In this document: positions 29,624 through 38,919 of the stretch, piece by piece
Position numbering within the stretch: position 1 is the stretch's first letter
Layout of the letters: the number at the start of each line of letters is the position of its first letter
The notes under the pieces: generated by a model
What the model was told of the DNA's origin: nothing
Database searches by the model: none
What the model saw: only the letters and a program-made list of their open reading frames with translations
Made by a program: the position numbers and the translations under genes
NCBI RefSeq assembly: GCF_007997035.1
Contig: NZ_VOSS01000048.1
Location: forward strand, 1 to 38,987
Direction: 5' to 3'
DNA: 38,987 nt
Origin: Ralstonia sp. TCR112
Lineage (GTDB): Bacteria > Pseudomonadota > Gammaproteobacteria > Burkholderiales > Burkholderiaceae

Positions 29624-32455
29624 TCAGCTGTGCAGCAGGGCGACCGGCAGGTGCGCCAGCACTTGGCCGAGCGCCAGCCGCGGACTCTGCAGCGTCTGGC
29701 CGTCGAATGCGCTGTGCAGCGGGGTGTGGGAGAGCGCCGGCGGCAGGCAGACGGTGGTGTCCCGCCATGCGCCGTCCGCGAACGTTGGCGTGGGGGCGTG
29801 GCCCAGCAGCGCGGAGGCATGCAGCGGCACGATCGCTACGATCGCGTCGGCGCCATACGTGCGCGCAAACGCCAACACATGCCGTGCGCCGCTGCCGGTC
29901 ACGGCCAGCGGTTGGTAATCGCCCGATTCGAACACCGCTGGCAGTGCGGCGCGCAAGGCGAGCGCACGTGCCAGCACGGCTTGCTTGATGCGGCCGTCGG
30001 TCCAGTGGCCGAGCAGCGACGCGAGGCTATGGCCGGCGTGCGCATGCAATGCCCGCAATGCGCGGTGGCGCGCAGCGTAATCGACCGGCCGGCGGTTATC
30101 GGGATCGACGAGGCTCGTGTCCCAGAAATCGGCGCCCTGATACAGGTCGGGCACGCCGGGCAGCGTGGTGCGCAGCAAGGTCTGCGCGAGGCTGTTGACC
30201 GCCGCGGCCGGGGCCACGCTTTGCACGAAGGCCGAGAGAGAAGGCAGGAACGTTGGAGAAGCCTCGCCCGTCAGCAGCGTCAAGACGAAATCGCGGCTGG
30301 CGGCTTCGTACTCCGCATCGGGTGCGAACCAGTCGGTGCGCAGCTTGGCTTCGCGCTGGGCTTTTTCCTGCCACTGCGCGACGCGCTCTGCCAGCTCGCG
30401 CACGGCATCGGCGTCATGCCAGTCCAGATCCGCAGGCCAGATCCCGACCAGCGTTTGATACAGCATCCACTGCGCGGCGGGCGAGGGGGCGGGGCCGGTC
30501 TGCAGATGGCGAATCCATGCGGCGTGTTCCGTACGCCATTGATGTGCGGCGGCCAACCATTGCGCGGGCCGTTCCGACAGCACGGCCAGCCGCGCGCGCA
30601 CGTCTTCACCGCGCTTGTGGTCGTGCGTGGCGGTGGTCAGCATCGCGTGCGGCCAGGTAAGGGCGCGCGTTTGCATGGCGTGATGGAACGCGTTGGCGCT
30701 CATCGAGAACTCGCCCGGGTCCGCGCCGACCTCGTTGCGTGACAGCAGCCGCCCGTAGCGGTAGCACGCCGTGTCTTCCACCGCCTTGGCCGCCACCGGC
30801 GACGACAACTGCTGGCACCGCCGCAACGCGAGCTGGCGCAGCTTGTCTTGGCCGGCCGGCTGCCCGCCGAGCCAGGCGTCGAGCCAGCCGAGCACGGGCT
30901 GGTCGATGCGGCGCAGGCAGGCCGCTGCCCCCGACGTGGCGCTTTGCAGGATGGCCGAATCTTGCGCATCGCGTTGCTGCGCATTCGCATAGGTGCGATA
31001 CACCGGAAAGTGGACGATCACCTCAGCAAGCGCGCGACGGATGGCGTGCCACGTCACGTCGTGGCTGCTGCGCTCCTGTTGTGCCACTGCATGTAGCGCA
31101 GATGTGGCCGCATCGAGTTCCGCCGCAAAGTGCGCATGCAGAACCTGGCGACGTGCGGGTACAGCCGTGGCCGAGAACGGCGCTTCAGCCACCGGTGCGC
31201 CGATCCACTCCAGCCAGCCCTGCGTGAGCGCGGTCTCGCCGTGTGCATCGTGCAACAGGGCGCCCACCTGGTTCATGAAGTCGTAGCCGCTGGTGCCGTC
31301 CACGCCCCAGTCGGTGCGCATCGCTTCATCGGGGGCGAGGATCTTTTCGACGACGATCCACGGGTGACTCGTGAGCCGGTCAGCAGGACGCGCAGCGTGC
31401 TCCGCTTGCAGACGGCGGCGTAGCTGGCGGCAGTAGGCGGCCGGGTCGGCCAGGCCATCAACGTGGTCGATGCGCACACCGTCGATCCAGCCCAGACGGT
31501 AGAGCCGGAACAGCAGCGCGTGCGTCGCTTCAAAGACTTCGGCGCGCTCCATGCGCAGGCCGGCCAGCGAGCCGATGTCGAAGAAGCGGCGCCAGTTGAT
31601 CTCGTCGTTGGCGGTGCACCAGTGAGCCAGGCGCCAGTGCTGGCGCGCCATCAGCGCATCGAGCTGATCGGGTTGCGCGTTGAGCGTGCATACGGCCTCG
31701 GCGATGTGTGCGGCGCCGGCTTGTGTCGTGGCGAGGTTGCGCAGCGCGTCGCGCGCTTCGGCGGCACGTTCGCGGCGCGTGCGCAATGAGCGATGGGTAG
31801 CGAGCGCGGCAAAGCGGTCTGCCACCGCATGCGTGGCGGTGTCGGCATTGCCGGCGCGAAGCAGCGTGGCGTAGTCGGCCAGCGCAATCGGGAAGCGGTG
31901 GTCGTAGTACGCAATGGCCAGTCGCGCGGCTGCGTCGTCGTAGGCCAGTTGCAGTCGGCCGCCGGCCAGCGCGTCGGCGTAGCTTTCACCCAGGAAGGGC
32001 GCCAGCACCTTGTTGCGCAGCGCCGGGCTGGGTGGCTGCCATTCGATATCAAAAAAGTTGGCGTATGCGCTGTCAGGCCCGGATTCGAGCACGTCCAGCC
32101 ACCACGCGTTGTGTGCGCCGCCCACGCCCATGTGGTTCGGCACGATATCGACGATGAGCCCCATGCCGCGCGCATGCAGTGCATCCACCAGCCGTTCGAG
32201 CGCAGGTTCGCCGCCCAGCTCGGGGTTCACATGTGTGGGGTCGACAACGTCATAGCCGTGTGTGGAGCCCGGTTGCGCCGTGGTGATGGGCGACGTGTAC
32301 AGATGCGAGATGCCGAGCGCGGCGAAGTCGTCCAGCAACGCGCGCGCATGGTCGAAGGTGAAGTCGCGGTGCAGTTGCAGGCGCACCGTGGCGCGCGGCA
32401 CGCGTTGAAGGGTAACGGGCGCGGGGGTTGTGAGGGGTGTGGTCGGTTCGCTCAT
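29624..32455 (-). CDS. treY: malto-oligosyltrehalose synthase
   Basis: A 943-residue GH13 enzyme that turns the reducing end of a malto-oligosaccharide into a trehalosyl unit; TreZ then releases trehalose. The N-terminus has Ile-Ser-His-Leu-Tyr-Thr-Ser-Pro and Gly-Ser-Thr-His-Gly-Tyr-Asp-Val, then Asp-Ile-Val-Pro-Asn-His-Met. The nucleophile Asp is in Gly-Val-Arg-Ile-Asp-His-Val-Asp-Gly-Leu, the acid/base Glu in Ile-Val-Val-Glu-Lys-Ile, and a third Asp in Thr-Ala-Thr-His-Asp-His-Lys-Arg. Length is within the family's upper range. ATG at 32455 overlaps the malQ stop (ATGA), so it is translationally coupled and last in the operon. Long frames on the opposite strand are shadows. Confidence 0.95.
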   Translation of the reverse strand: MSEPTTPLTTPAPVTLQRVPRATVRLQLHRDFTFDHARALLDDFAALGISHLYTSPITTAQPGSTHGYDVVDPTHVNPELGGEPALERLVDALHARGMGLIVDIVPNHMGVGGAHNAWWLDVLESGPDSAYANFFDIEWQPPSPALRNKVLAPFLGESYADALAGGRLQLAYDDAAARLAIAYYDHRFPIALADYATLLRAGNADTATHAVADRFAALATHRSLRTRRERAAEARDALRNLATTQAGAAHIAEAVCTLNAQPDQLDALMARQHWRLAHWCTANDEINWRRFFDIGSLAGLRMERAEVFEATHALLFRLYRLGWIDGVRIDHVDGLADPAAYCRQLRRRLQAEHAARPADRLTSHPWIVVEKILAPDEAMRTDWGVDGTSGYDFMNQVGALLHDAHGETALTQGWLEWIGAPVAEAPFSATAVPARRQVLHAHFAAELDAATSALHAVAQQERSSHDVTWHAIRRALAEVIVHFPVYRTYANAQQRDAQDSAILQSATSGAAACLRRIDQPVLGWLDAWLGGQPAGQDKLRQLALRRCQQLSSPVAAKAVEDTACYRYGRLLSRNEVGADPGEFSMSANAFHHAMQTRALTWPHAMLTTATHDHKRGEDVRARLAVLSERPAQWLAAAHQWRTEHAAWIRHLQTGPAPSPAAQWMLYQTLVGIWPADLDWHDADAVRELAERVAQWQEKAQREAKLRTDWFAPDAEYEAASRDFVLTLLTGEASPTFLPSLSAFVQSVAPAAAVNSLAQTLLRTTLPGVPDLYQGADFWDTSLVDPDNRRPVDYAARHRALRALHAHAGHSLASLLGHWTDGRIKQAVLARALALRAALPAVFESGDYQPLAVTGSGARHVLAFARTYGADAIVAIVPLHASALLGHAPTPTFADGAWRDTTVCLPPALSHTPLHSAFDGQTLQSPRLALGQVLAHLPVALLHS

Positions 32456-34734
32456 GACATGCCGATGCGCGCGTTAGTCAGCGCTGACAGGCGCGCCTGG
32501 ACCGTGGGCGCGTCGAGCAGCGTCGGGGCGGGCGCCGGCAGGCGGCGGCGCCAGTTCGGGTGTGTGTCGATCGTGCTCGGCAGGTTCGGCTGCTCGACAA
32601 GCCCCAGCAGGTCTTCCAGCGGCACCAGCGCCAGCGGCGTGTTGGCGGCGCCCGTGAACACCGTGGCCGCCGTGGCAAAGTCCTGCGCGCTGGCTTGCAG
32701 GATGACGTCGGCTTGCGCGGGGTTGGCGACACGCGCCTGCTCCAGCGCAGCCTGCAGCGGCGCCACGCCGATCATCGGCACCCCGCCATCGGCCAGCACC
32801 AGCCGGTTGTGCTCGGCAAAGGCGGCGACGAGCGCAGCGCGATCGTCCATGCGGCGCGCGTGCGCCTCGCTCTCGCTCATGCCGGCGGGCAGCAGGCCGA
32901 GCTGGGCTTGCCAGCGCAGATCGTTGCCGATCCACCAGCCGACGAGCGTGGGCAGATCGTGCGTGCTCGTCATCGCGACGGACGCCGGCGCCCACGTGCG
33001 CGGTGCCTTGAAGGGCGCATCGTCGCGCGTGTATTCACGCTCGAACCAGAGGATGCGCATGCCGAGCAGGCCGTCGTCGGCGAGCTTGTCTCGCAGACCC
33101 GCGGGCACGGTGCCAAGATCTTCGCCGATGACGATGCAGCGGTTGCGCCACGATTCCAGCGCCACCAGTCGCAGCAGATCCTGCATCGGGTAGCGCAGGT
33201 ACACGCCGTCGAGCGGCCGTGCACCATCCGGAATGACCCACAGCCGCATGAGCCCGAGCACGTGGTCGATGCGCACGCCGCCGGGCACGGCCATCACCGC
33301 CCGCAGCATCTCGATGAAGGCCGAGAAGCCCTGCGTGCGCATGGCGCGCGGGCTGAAGGTCGTCAGCCCCCAGCCTTGGCCCTGCGCGTTGAACACATCG
33401 GGCGGCGCCCCCACCGTCACGCCGATCAGCAAGTCGCGCTGCCGGGCCCATGCGTGGCTGCCCGCGCTGTCGGTGCCCACAGCCAGGTCGGCGATGAGGC
33501 CGATGGCCATGCCGGCGCTTTCCGCGGTGCGCTGCGCGATGGCCCACTGGCGGGCGGCCGCCCATTGCAGGAAGAGGTGGAAGTTCACCGCGTCCTCATG
33601 CTCGCGTGCGAAGGCCTGTACGCCCAGGTAGCTCGGATCCTGATATTGCGCGGGCCACTGCTTCCAATGCGCAGGCCCAAGGTGCGCATTCAGCGCTTCA
33701 AAGTGTGCGTGGTCGCGCAGGCTGGCGCCGCCATCGATGCAGTACGCGCGGAAATCGTTCAGAAGCCGCTGGGCGACGGCGTCCCCGAGCGGCGCCTGCA
33801 GCAGGCGGTGATGCAACGCGCGCAGCACCGTCATGCGCGCGTTCCCGCTGGCCGGCCAGTCGATGAGCGGTGCAGCCTCCAGCCGGGCATAGTCTGCGAC
33901 GAGGTTGCAGTCGACCACGGCTTGCCGCACGGCTTCGTCTCCGAAGAGCGCGGCGGGGTCGATCATCCATGCGTTCAGGAACAGGCGGCTCGACGGCGAA
34001 TACGGCGAATAGCGACGCGCGTCTGCCGTGAACATGGCATGCACGGGGCTGAGCGCCAGTGCATCCGCACCGCGCTGTGCAAGGTGGCGCGCCAGCGTGC
34101 CCGCCGCGGTGTAGTCGCCCAGGCCCGCGCTGCTGGCGGCGCGTTCGGCCTCGCATCGCATGCCATAGAGCTGCGCGGAGGCGCCCCACACGCGGGTGTC
34201 GGCTGGGCGATCGTGCTGGCGCAGCGCGTCGGCCACGCCATAGCAACGCGCTGGGGCGATGGCGAGCGTGGCTTCGATCACGGCGCCCGGTCCGGCGTCG
34301 ATGGTCAGGCGGTGGTAGCCCACGGCATGCACCGCCCCCAGGCGCAGCGTTGCATGGTGCTCGCTTGCGCTGACGCAGATCTTGCCCTCGGCGCTGCCGT
34401 CCTTTTCCAAGTCGACCCGATAGGGCTGACCGTCCAGCAACGCGGCCTGCGGCGCCGAGGTCTGCAGCACGATCGGCTGTCCGACCACGCCGGTCACAAG
34501 CGGGGGGATGGCCACCGCTTCGGCTTCCGCACGCAGGCGCGCCTGGCTTTCCGACACCTGGGCCGGCGTGCCGGCAGGCAGGCCCAGCGTGCGCAGCACG
34601 GCGCGCAGCACGTCGTCGGTCACGCGCATGGGGCGGCTGGCAGCGTCTTCCCAGTCGACCAGCAGGCCGGCATCGGTGGCCAGTTGCTGAAGCGGCGTGC
34701 GCTGCGTGCCGGAGGCGTTGCTGGTGCGGTCCAT
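32452..34734 (-). CDS. malQ: 4-alpha-glucanotransferase (amylomaltase)
   Basis: A 760-residue GH77 enzyme that moves glucan segments between malto-oligosaccharides and so supplies chains for TreY. The catalytic Asp is in Gly-Val-Arg-Ile-Asp-His-Val-Leu-Gly-Leu, the acid Glu in Ile-Gly-Glu-Asp-Leu-Gly, and the third Asp in Ser-Thr-His-Asp-Leu-Pro-Thr-Leu. An N-terminal extension of about 150-180 residues precedes the barrel, as in the longer proteobacterial MalQ group. The ATG at 34734 has no Shine-Dalgarno: four copies of an 8-bp CA-rich repeat end exactly at the start codon. It lies between treZ and treY in the trehalose operon. Confidence 0.94.
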   Translation of the reverse strand: MDRTSNASGTQRTPLQQLATDAGLLVDWEDAASRPMRVTDDVLRAVLRTLGLPAGTPAQVSESQARLRAEAEAVAIPPLVTGVVGQPIVLQTSAPQAALLDGQPYRVDLEKDGSAEGKICVSASEHHATLRLGAVHAVGYHRLTIDAGPGAVIEATLAIAPARCYGVADALRQHDRPADTRVWGASAQLYGMRCEAERAASSAGLGDYTAAGTLARHLAQRGADALALSPVHAMFTADARRYSPYSPSSRLFLNAWMIDPAALFGDEAVRQAVVDCNLVADYARLEAAPLIDWPASGNARMTVLRALHHRLLQAPLGDAVAQRLLNDFRAYCIDGGASLRDHAHFEALNAHLGPAHWKQWPAQYQDPSYLGVQAFAREHEDAVNFHLFLQWAAARQWAIAQRTAESAGMAIGLIADLAVGTDSAGSHAWARQRDLLIGVTVGAPPDVFNAQGQGWGLTTFSPRAMRTQGFSAFIEMLRAVMAVPGGVRIDHVLGLMRLWVIPDGARPLDGVYLRYPMQDLLRLVALESWRNRCIVIGEDLGTVPAGLRDKLADDGLLGMRILWFEREYTRDDAPFKAPRTWAPASVAMTSTHDLPTLVGWWIGNDLRWQAQLGLLPAGMSESEAHARRMDDRAALVAAFAEHNRLVLADGGVPMIGVAPLQAALEQARVANPAQADVILQASAQDFATAATVFTGAANTPLALVPLEDLLGLVEQPNLPSTIDTHPNWRRRLPAPAPTLLDAPTVQARLSALTNARIGMS

Positions 34735-34766
34735 GGTGCGTTGGTGGGTTGGTGTGTTGGTGCGTT
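34735..34766 (-). repeat. four 8-bp AACNCACC repeats abutting malQ start
   Basis: Read on the minus strand the array is AACGCACC, AACACACC, AACCCACC, AACGCACC, then ATG. The units differ only at base four. The run takes the place where a Shine-Dalgarno would be, and it is pyrimidine/CA-rich with little chance of structure. Confidence 0.9.
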
Positions 34767-34780
34767 GCGGTTGTCCGATG

Positions 34781-36622
34781 TCAGGTGGACGACGGCGTGT
34801 GCAGTAAGGCCACGCAGGCGCGCCCCGGCAGGCGATGCGCGATGAGCGCGGCGGCGGCGCCCTCGTGCGATTCGTGCAGCAGATCGGCAGGGCTTCCGGC
34901 CAGCACCGTAGGCACCGCCACGGCTTGATCGGACAGATTCACCATCAGCGTGAGCACGCTGCCATCGCCCATGCGCCAGCGGGCCAGGGCGCCGGCGTGG
35001 CCCAGTGCAACCGCATCGAGCGCGCGTGCATTGGGCAGGCGCGGGATGATCTCTGCGTGACGCAGCGCCAGCAGGCGGTGCATGCGGTTCAGTGTGTTGA
35101 GCTGTCCCGGTTCGGCCAGGTTCGCCTCGCCGGGGCAGGAGGCGAGGTAGGTGATTTCATCGTTCGGGTCCGGAATGCGCTCGCGCTGGTGCTGATCGGC
35201 AAACGCCGCGAACTTCGCAAACTCCCTGCGCCGGCCTTCCCGCACGGCTTCGGCCAGCATGCCGTGGTGGCTGGTGAAGTACTGGAACGGGCATGTGCTG
35301 CCCCATTCCTCCCCCATGAACAGCATCGGGATCTGCGGGCTCAGCAGCAACAGCACCTGCGCGGCGTGCAACGCATCGGGGTGGGCGAGCTGCGTGAGGC
35401 GTTCGCCAAAGGCGCGGTTGCCGATCTGGTCGTGGTTCTGCAGGAACAGGACGAACGCGGTGGGCGGCAAGTGCGCGCTCGGTTCGCCGCGCGGCGCGTT
35501 TTCGTGGATGGGCGACGGCTCGCCCTGGTAGCAGAAGCCGTCCTGCAGCACGCGCGCCAGGCGCTGCGCGGGCGCATCGGCATAGGCGGCGTAATAGGCC
35601 TCACGTTCGCCAGTCAGCAGCACGTGCAGCACGTTGTGGCCGTCGTCGTTCCACTGCGCATCGAAGTCGCCATGGGTATCGCCATCGCGCAGCAGCGACG
35701 CGGCGTTCTGCTCGTTCTCCAGCACCAGATGCACATGCCGGCCAGGCTCGGCCGACAGCCGTACGCGGGCGGCGAGTTCGCCCAGCCAATCGCGCTCGGT
35801 GATGGCGTGCACGGCGTCGAGCCGCAGGCCGTCAAAGCGATATTCCATCAGCCACATCAGCGCGTTCTGGATAAAGAACTCGCGCACCTGCGGCATGCGG
35901 AAATCGATGGCGGCGCCCCAGGGCGTATGCACATCGTCGCGGAAGAAGCTGCGCGCGTAGTGGTGCAGGTAGTTGCCGTCGGGCCCGAAGTGGTTGTAGA
36001 CCACATCGAGAAACACCATCATGCCGAGCCCGTGCGCGGTGTCGATCAACGCCTTGAGGTCGTCCGGCGTGCCGTAGCTGGCGTCAGGCGCAAAGGGCAG
36101 TACGCCGTCATAGCCCCAGTTGCGCGCGCCCGGAAACTCCGCCACCGGCATCAGCTCGATGGCCGTGATGCCCAGCCGCGCCAGTTCCGGCAGCCGCCCG
36201 CGCACACCCTTGAAGCCGCCCAGCGCGCCGACGTGCAGTTCGTACAGCACCGTCTCGTGCCAGGGCCGGCCCTGCCAATCGGCGTGCTGCCAGCGGTAGC
36301 GCTGCGGATCGACGACGAGGCTCGGACCGGGAATGTCCTGCCATTGCGCGCGTGCGGCCGGGTCTGGCACCGACAGCGTCACGCCGTCGCGGTTGGTGAT
36401 GCGGTACCGATAGCACGTGCCGGCACTCACGGGCGCGACCGCTGCGTACCAGCCGTCGGGTTCGGCATCCATGCGGATGGCCCCGTCGCCCCGCGCATCG
36501 TCAAGGTCGATCCAGGCGGCGGTCGCGTCCGGTGCCCACAGCCGGAAGCGGGTGTTGCCGTCAGCCAGGACGGTGGCGCCGAACGGCATGTCGTGTGCAA
36601 ACCGGGGGGCGGGTGCGGTCAT
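34781..36622 (-). CDS. treZ: malto-oligosyltrehalose trehalohydrolase
   Basis: A 613-residue GH13 enzyme that cleaves trehalose from the chain end made by TreY. The N-terminal carbohydrate-module region includes Phe-Arg-Leu-Trp-Ala-Pro-Asp-Ala. The catalytic Asp is in Phe-Asp-Gly-Leu-Arg-Leu-Asp-Ala-Val-His, the Glu in Leu-Val-Leu-Glu-Asn-Glu, and the late Asp in Asn-His-Asp-Gln-Ile-Gly-Asn. Family length fits. ATG at 36622 overlaps the glgX stop (ATGA), so it is coupled to glgX. A 46-bp gap with the octamer repeat separates it from malQ. Confidence 0.95.
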   Translation of the reverse strand: MTAPAPRFAHDMPFGATVLADGNTRFRLWAPDATAAWIDLDDARGDGAIRMDAEPDGWYAAVAPVSAGTCYRYRITNRDGVTLSVPDPAARAQWQDIPGPSLVVDPQRYRWQHADWQGRPWHETVLYELHVGALGGFKGVRGRLPELARLGITAIELMPVAEFPGARNWGYDGVLPFAPDASYGTPDDLKALIDTAHGLGMMVFLDVVYNHFGPDGNYLHHYARSFFRDDVHTPWGAAIDFRMPQVREFFIQNALMWLMEYRFDGLRLDAVHAITERDWLGELAARVRLSAEPGRHVHLVLENEQNAASLLRDGDTHGDFDAQWNDDGHNVLHVLLTGEREAYYAAYADAPAQRLARVLQDGFCYQGEPSPIHENAPRGEPSAHLPPTAFVLFLQNHDQIGNRAFGERLTQLAHPDALHAAQVLLLLSPQIPMLFMGEEWGSTCPFQYFTSHHGMLAEAVREGRRREFAKFAAFADQHQRERIPDPNDEITYLASCPGEANLAEPGQLNTLNRMHRLLALRHAEIIPRLPNARALDAVALGHAGALARWRMGDGSVLTLMVNLSDQAVAVPTVLAGSPADLLHESHEGAAAALIAHRLPGRACVALLHTPSST

Positions 36623-38919
36623 CGCGTGGCGTCTCCATTGTCATCGCTGGCTGCTTGGCCGGCGGTCGGGGCGGTGCGCTCGTCGTCGGTCGCAGGTTGT
36701 TCGGGCCTGTCGTTCTGTGGTGCGCTCTGTGGTGCGTTTTGTGTATCGGGAACCTGCCCGAGGGTTTCGCCGCTGGCGTCTGCGTCCGGCTGCCCCGCAA
36801 TCTGCGCGATCGTGGCGAGCTGCGTGGCCAGCAGCAGCACAACGCTGCGCCCCGCCACTTTCAGCGTGCCGTCGCTGTGCGGCCGAGCGTCTTCGTCGGG
36901 CGCTGCGCTGTCGATGGCGAGCAGCCAGTCCATGGCCGGCTCGGGCAGCGTGAAGGTCAGGTCCGTCGCCGCACCGTTGATCAGCAGTAGCGCCACATGC
37001 GGGCGCGCCTCTGCGTCGACGGTCTCGATGCAGGCGCGGCGCACCGCCAACGCCCGCGCCTCGCTGTCGTTCCACGCGTCGGGCGAGAGCACCTGGCCGC
37101 GCTCGTCGAACCAGGCGATGTCCGGCACGCCCGGCAGGATCTCGGTGTTGCCGTGCACGTAATGCGGCCAGCGCAGCGCGGGGCTTGCCTTGCGCAGCGC
37201 GATCAGCCGCGCCGTATAGCGGGCGAGCGCCTGCCCGGGGTCTTTCTGCAGCAATGACCAATCGAGCCACGACAAGGCGTTGTCCTGGCAATAGGCGTTG
37301 TTGTTGCCGTCTTGCGTGCGGCCAAACTCGTCGCCCGCCAGCAGCATCGGCGTGCCGTTGGAAAAGAACACCGTGGCCAGCAGCGCACGCGTCACGCGTT
37401 CGCGCAGGGCCTGGATGGCGGGGTCCTGGGTGGGGCCCTCGGTGCCCCAGTTGGCGCTGCAGTTGTCGTTGTGGCCGTCGCGGTTGTCTTCGCCGTTGGC
37501 TTCGTTGTGCTTGTCGGCGTAACTGACCAGATCGTGCAGCGTGAAACCGTCGTGCGACGCCACGTAGTTGACCGACGCCCACGGCCGGCGGTGGCGGCGA
37601 TCGAACAGGTCGCCGCTGCCCGTCAGGCGTGCAGCGAGGTCTGGGCGCTGGCCCGAGTCACCGCGCCAGAAGCGGCGGATGCCATCGCGAAAGCGGTCGT
37701 TCCATTCCGCAAAACCCGGCGGGTGGTTGCCGACCTGGTAGCCGTCAGGGCCCACGTCCCAAGGTTCGGAGATCAGCTTCACGGTGGAAAGCACGGGGTC
37801 TTGCCGTATGGCATCGAAGAAGCCCGAGCCCTGGTCGAAGCCGTTGCCCTCGCGCCCGAGCGTGACGCCCAGGTCAAAGCGGAAGCCATCCACGTGGAAT
37901 GCGTTGACCCAGTAGCGCAGCGAATCCATCACCATCTGCAGCACGCGCGGGTGCGACAGGTTCAGCGTGTTGCCGCAGCCCGTGTCGTTGATGTAGTAAC
38001 GCTCCTGGCCCGGCACGAGGCGGTAGTAGCTCGCGTTGTCCAGCCCGCGGAACGACAGCGTCGGCCCCAGTTCGCTGCCTTCGCACGTGTGGTTGTAAAC
38101 CACGTCGAGCAGCACCTCGATGCCCGCCGCATGCAGCCGCCGGATCGCCACCTTCAGCTCATGCAGCGATGGCGCGGAGAGGTACGACGGCTCCGGCGCG
38201 AAGAAGCACAGCGTGTTGTAGCCCCAGTAATTGCGCAAGCCGCGCTCCACCAGAAACTGATCCTGCAGGAAGGCATGGATGGGCAGCAGTTCGATGGCGG
38301 TGATGCCCAGCCGCTGCAGGTGGTCGATGAAGACGCTGTCGCCGAGGGCGCTGAACGTGCCGCGCTCCGGGGGCAGCAGGTCTTCGCGCAGCATCGACAT
38401 CCCGCGAACGTGGCCCTCGTAGATCACCGTGCGTGACCACGGCGTGTTGGGGCGGACGTCGTTGCCCCAGTTGAACGACTCGTCGGTGACGACGGCCTTG
38501 GGCATGGCCGGGGCGCTGTCGCGGCGGTCGAACGAAAGGTCCCCACGGTTGGAATTGAGCCGATAGCCGAACAGCGCATCGGACCAGCGCAGCGAGCCCA
38601 CCAGCCGGCGGGCATAGGGGTCGAGCAGCAGCTTGTGGGGGTTGAAGCGGTGGCCGTGCTGCGGCTCCCATGGGCCGTAGGCACGGTAGCCGTAGACGAG
38701 GCCGGCTTCGACCCCGGGCAGGTAGCCGTGCCAGACCTCGTCGGTGCATTCGGGCAGGGCGAAGCGGGTCAGTTCCTTGCGGCCGGTGGGGTCGAACATG
38801 CAGAGTTCGATCTTGCTGGCGTTGGCCGAGAAGACGGCGAAGTTGATGCCCAGGCCGTCCCATTGGGCGCCTAGGGGGAAGGGTTTGCCGGGGGAGAGGG
38901 TTTTGGGGAAGCGGAGCAT
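36619..38919 (-). CDS. glgX: glycogen debranching enzyme
   Basis: A 766-residue GH13 debranching enzyme (E. coli GlgX is about 657) that removes short branches from glycogen and gives linear chains for MalQ, TreY and TreZ. Family signs are Pro-Leu-Gly-Ala-Gln-Trp-Asp-Gly near the start, the nucleophile in Gly-Phe-Arg-Phe-Asp-Leu, the acid in Ile-Ser-Glu-Pro-Trp-Asp and Ser-His-Asp-Gly-Phe-Thr-Leu. The last 55-60 residues are a Gln/Pro/Asp/Ala-rich low-complexity tail that the E. coli enzyme lacks. ATG at 38919 has only a weak ribosome-binding site. It is the first of the four trehalose genes in the window; glgB or a similar gene may lie beyond the edge. Confidence 0.95.
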   Translation of the reverse strand: MLRFPKTLSPGKPFPLGAQWDGLGINFAVFSANASKIELCMFDPTGRKELTRFALPECTDEVWHGYLPGVEAGLVYGYRAYGPWEPQHGHRFNPHKLLLDPYARRLVGSLRWSDALFGYRLNSNRGDLSFDRRDSAPAMPKAVVTDESFNWGNDVRPNTPWSRTVIYEGHVRGMSMLREDLLPPERGTFSALGDSVFIDHLQRLGITAIELLPIHAFLQDQFLVERGLRNYWGYNTLCFFAPEPSYLSAPSLHELKVAIRRLHAAGIEVLLDVVYNHTCEGSELGPTLSFRGLDNASYYRLVPGQERYYINDTGCGNTLNLSHPRVLQMVMDSLRYWVNAFHVDGFRFDLGVTLGREGNGFDQGSGFFDAIRQDPVLSTVKLISEPWDVGPDGYQVGNHPPGFAEWNDRFRDGIRRFWRGDSGQRPDLAARLTGSGDLFDRRHRRPWASVNYVASHDGFTLHDLVSYADKHNEANGEDNRDGHNDNCSANWGTEGPTQDPAIQALRERVTRALLATVFFSNGTPMLLAGDEFGRTQDGNNNAYCQDNALSWLDWSLLQKDPGQALARYTARLIALRKASPALRWPHYVHGNTEILPGVPDIAWFDERGQVLSPDAWNDSEARALAVRRACIETVDAEARPHVALLLINGAATDLTFTLPEPAMDWLLAIDSAAPDEDARPHSDGTLKVAGRSVVLLLATQLATIAQIAGQPDADASGETLGQVPDTQNAPQSAPQNDRPEQPATDDERTAPTAGQAASDDNGDATR

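Noticed and set aside
32560-37162. Very long open frames on the plus strand opposite malQ and treZ (over 750 residues each)
   Set aside because: They are antisense to well-recognised enzymes, lack any domain and are Arg/His-rich, as expected of shadow frames in GC-rich coding DNA.
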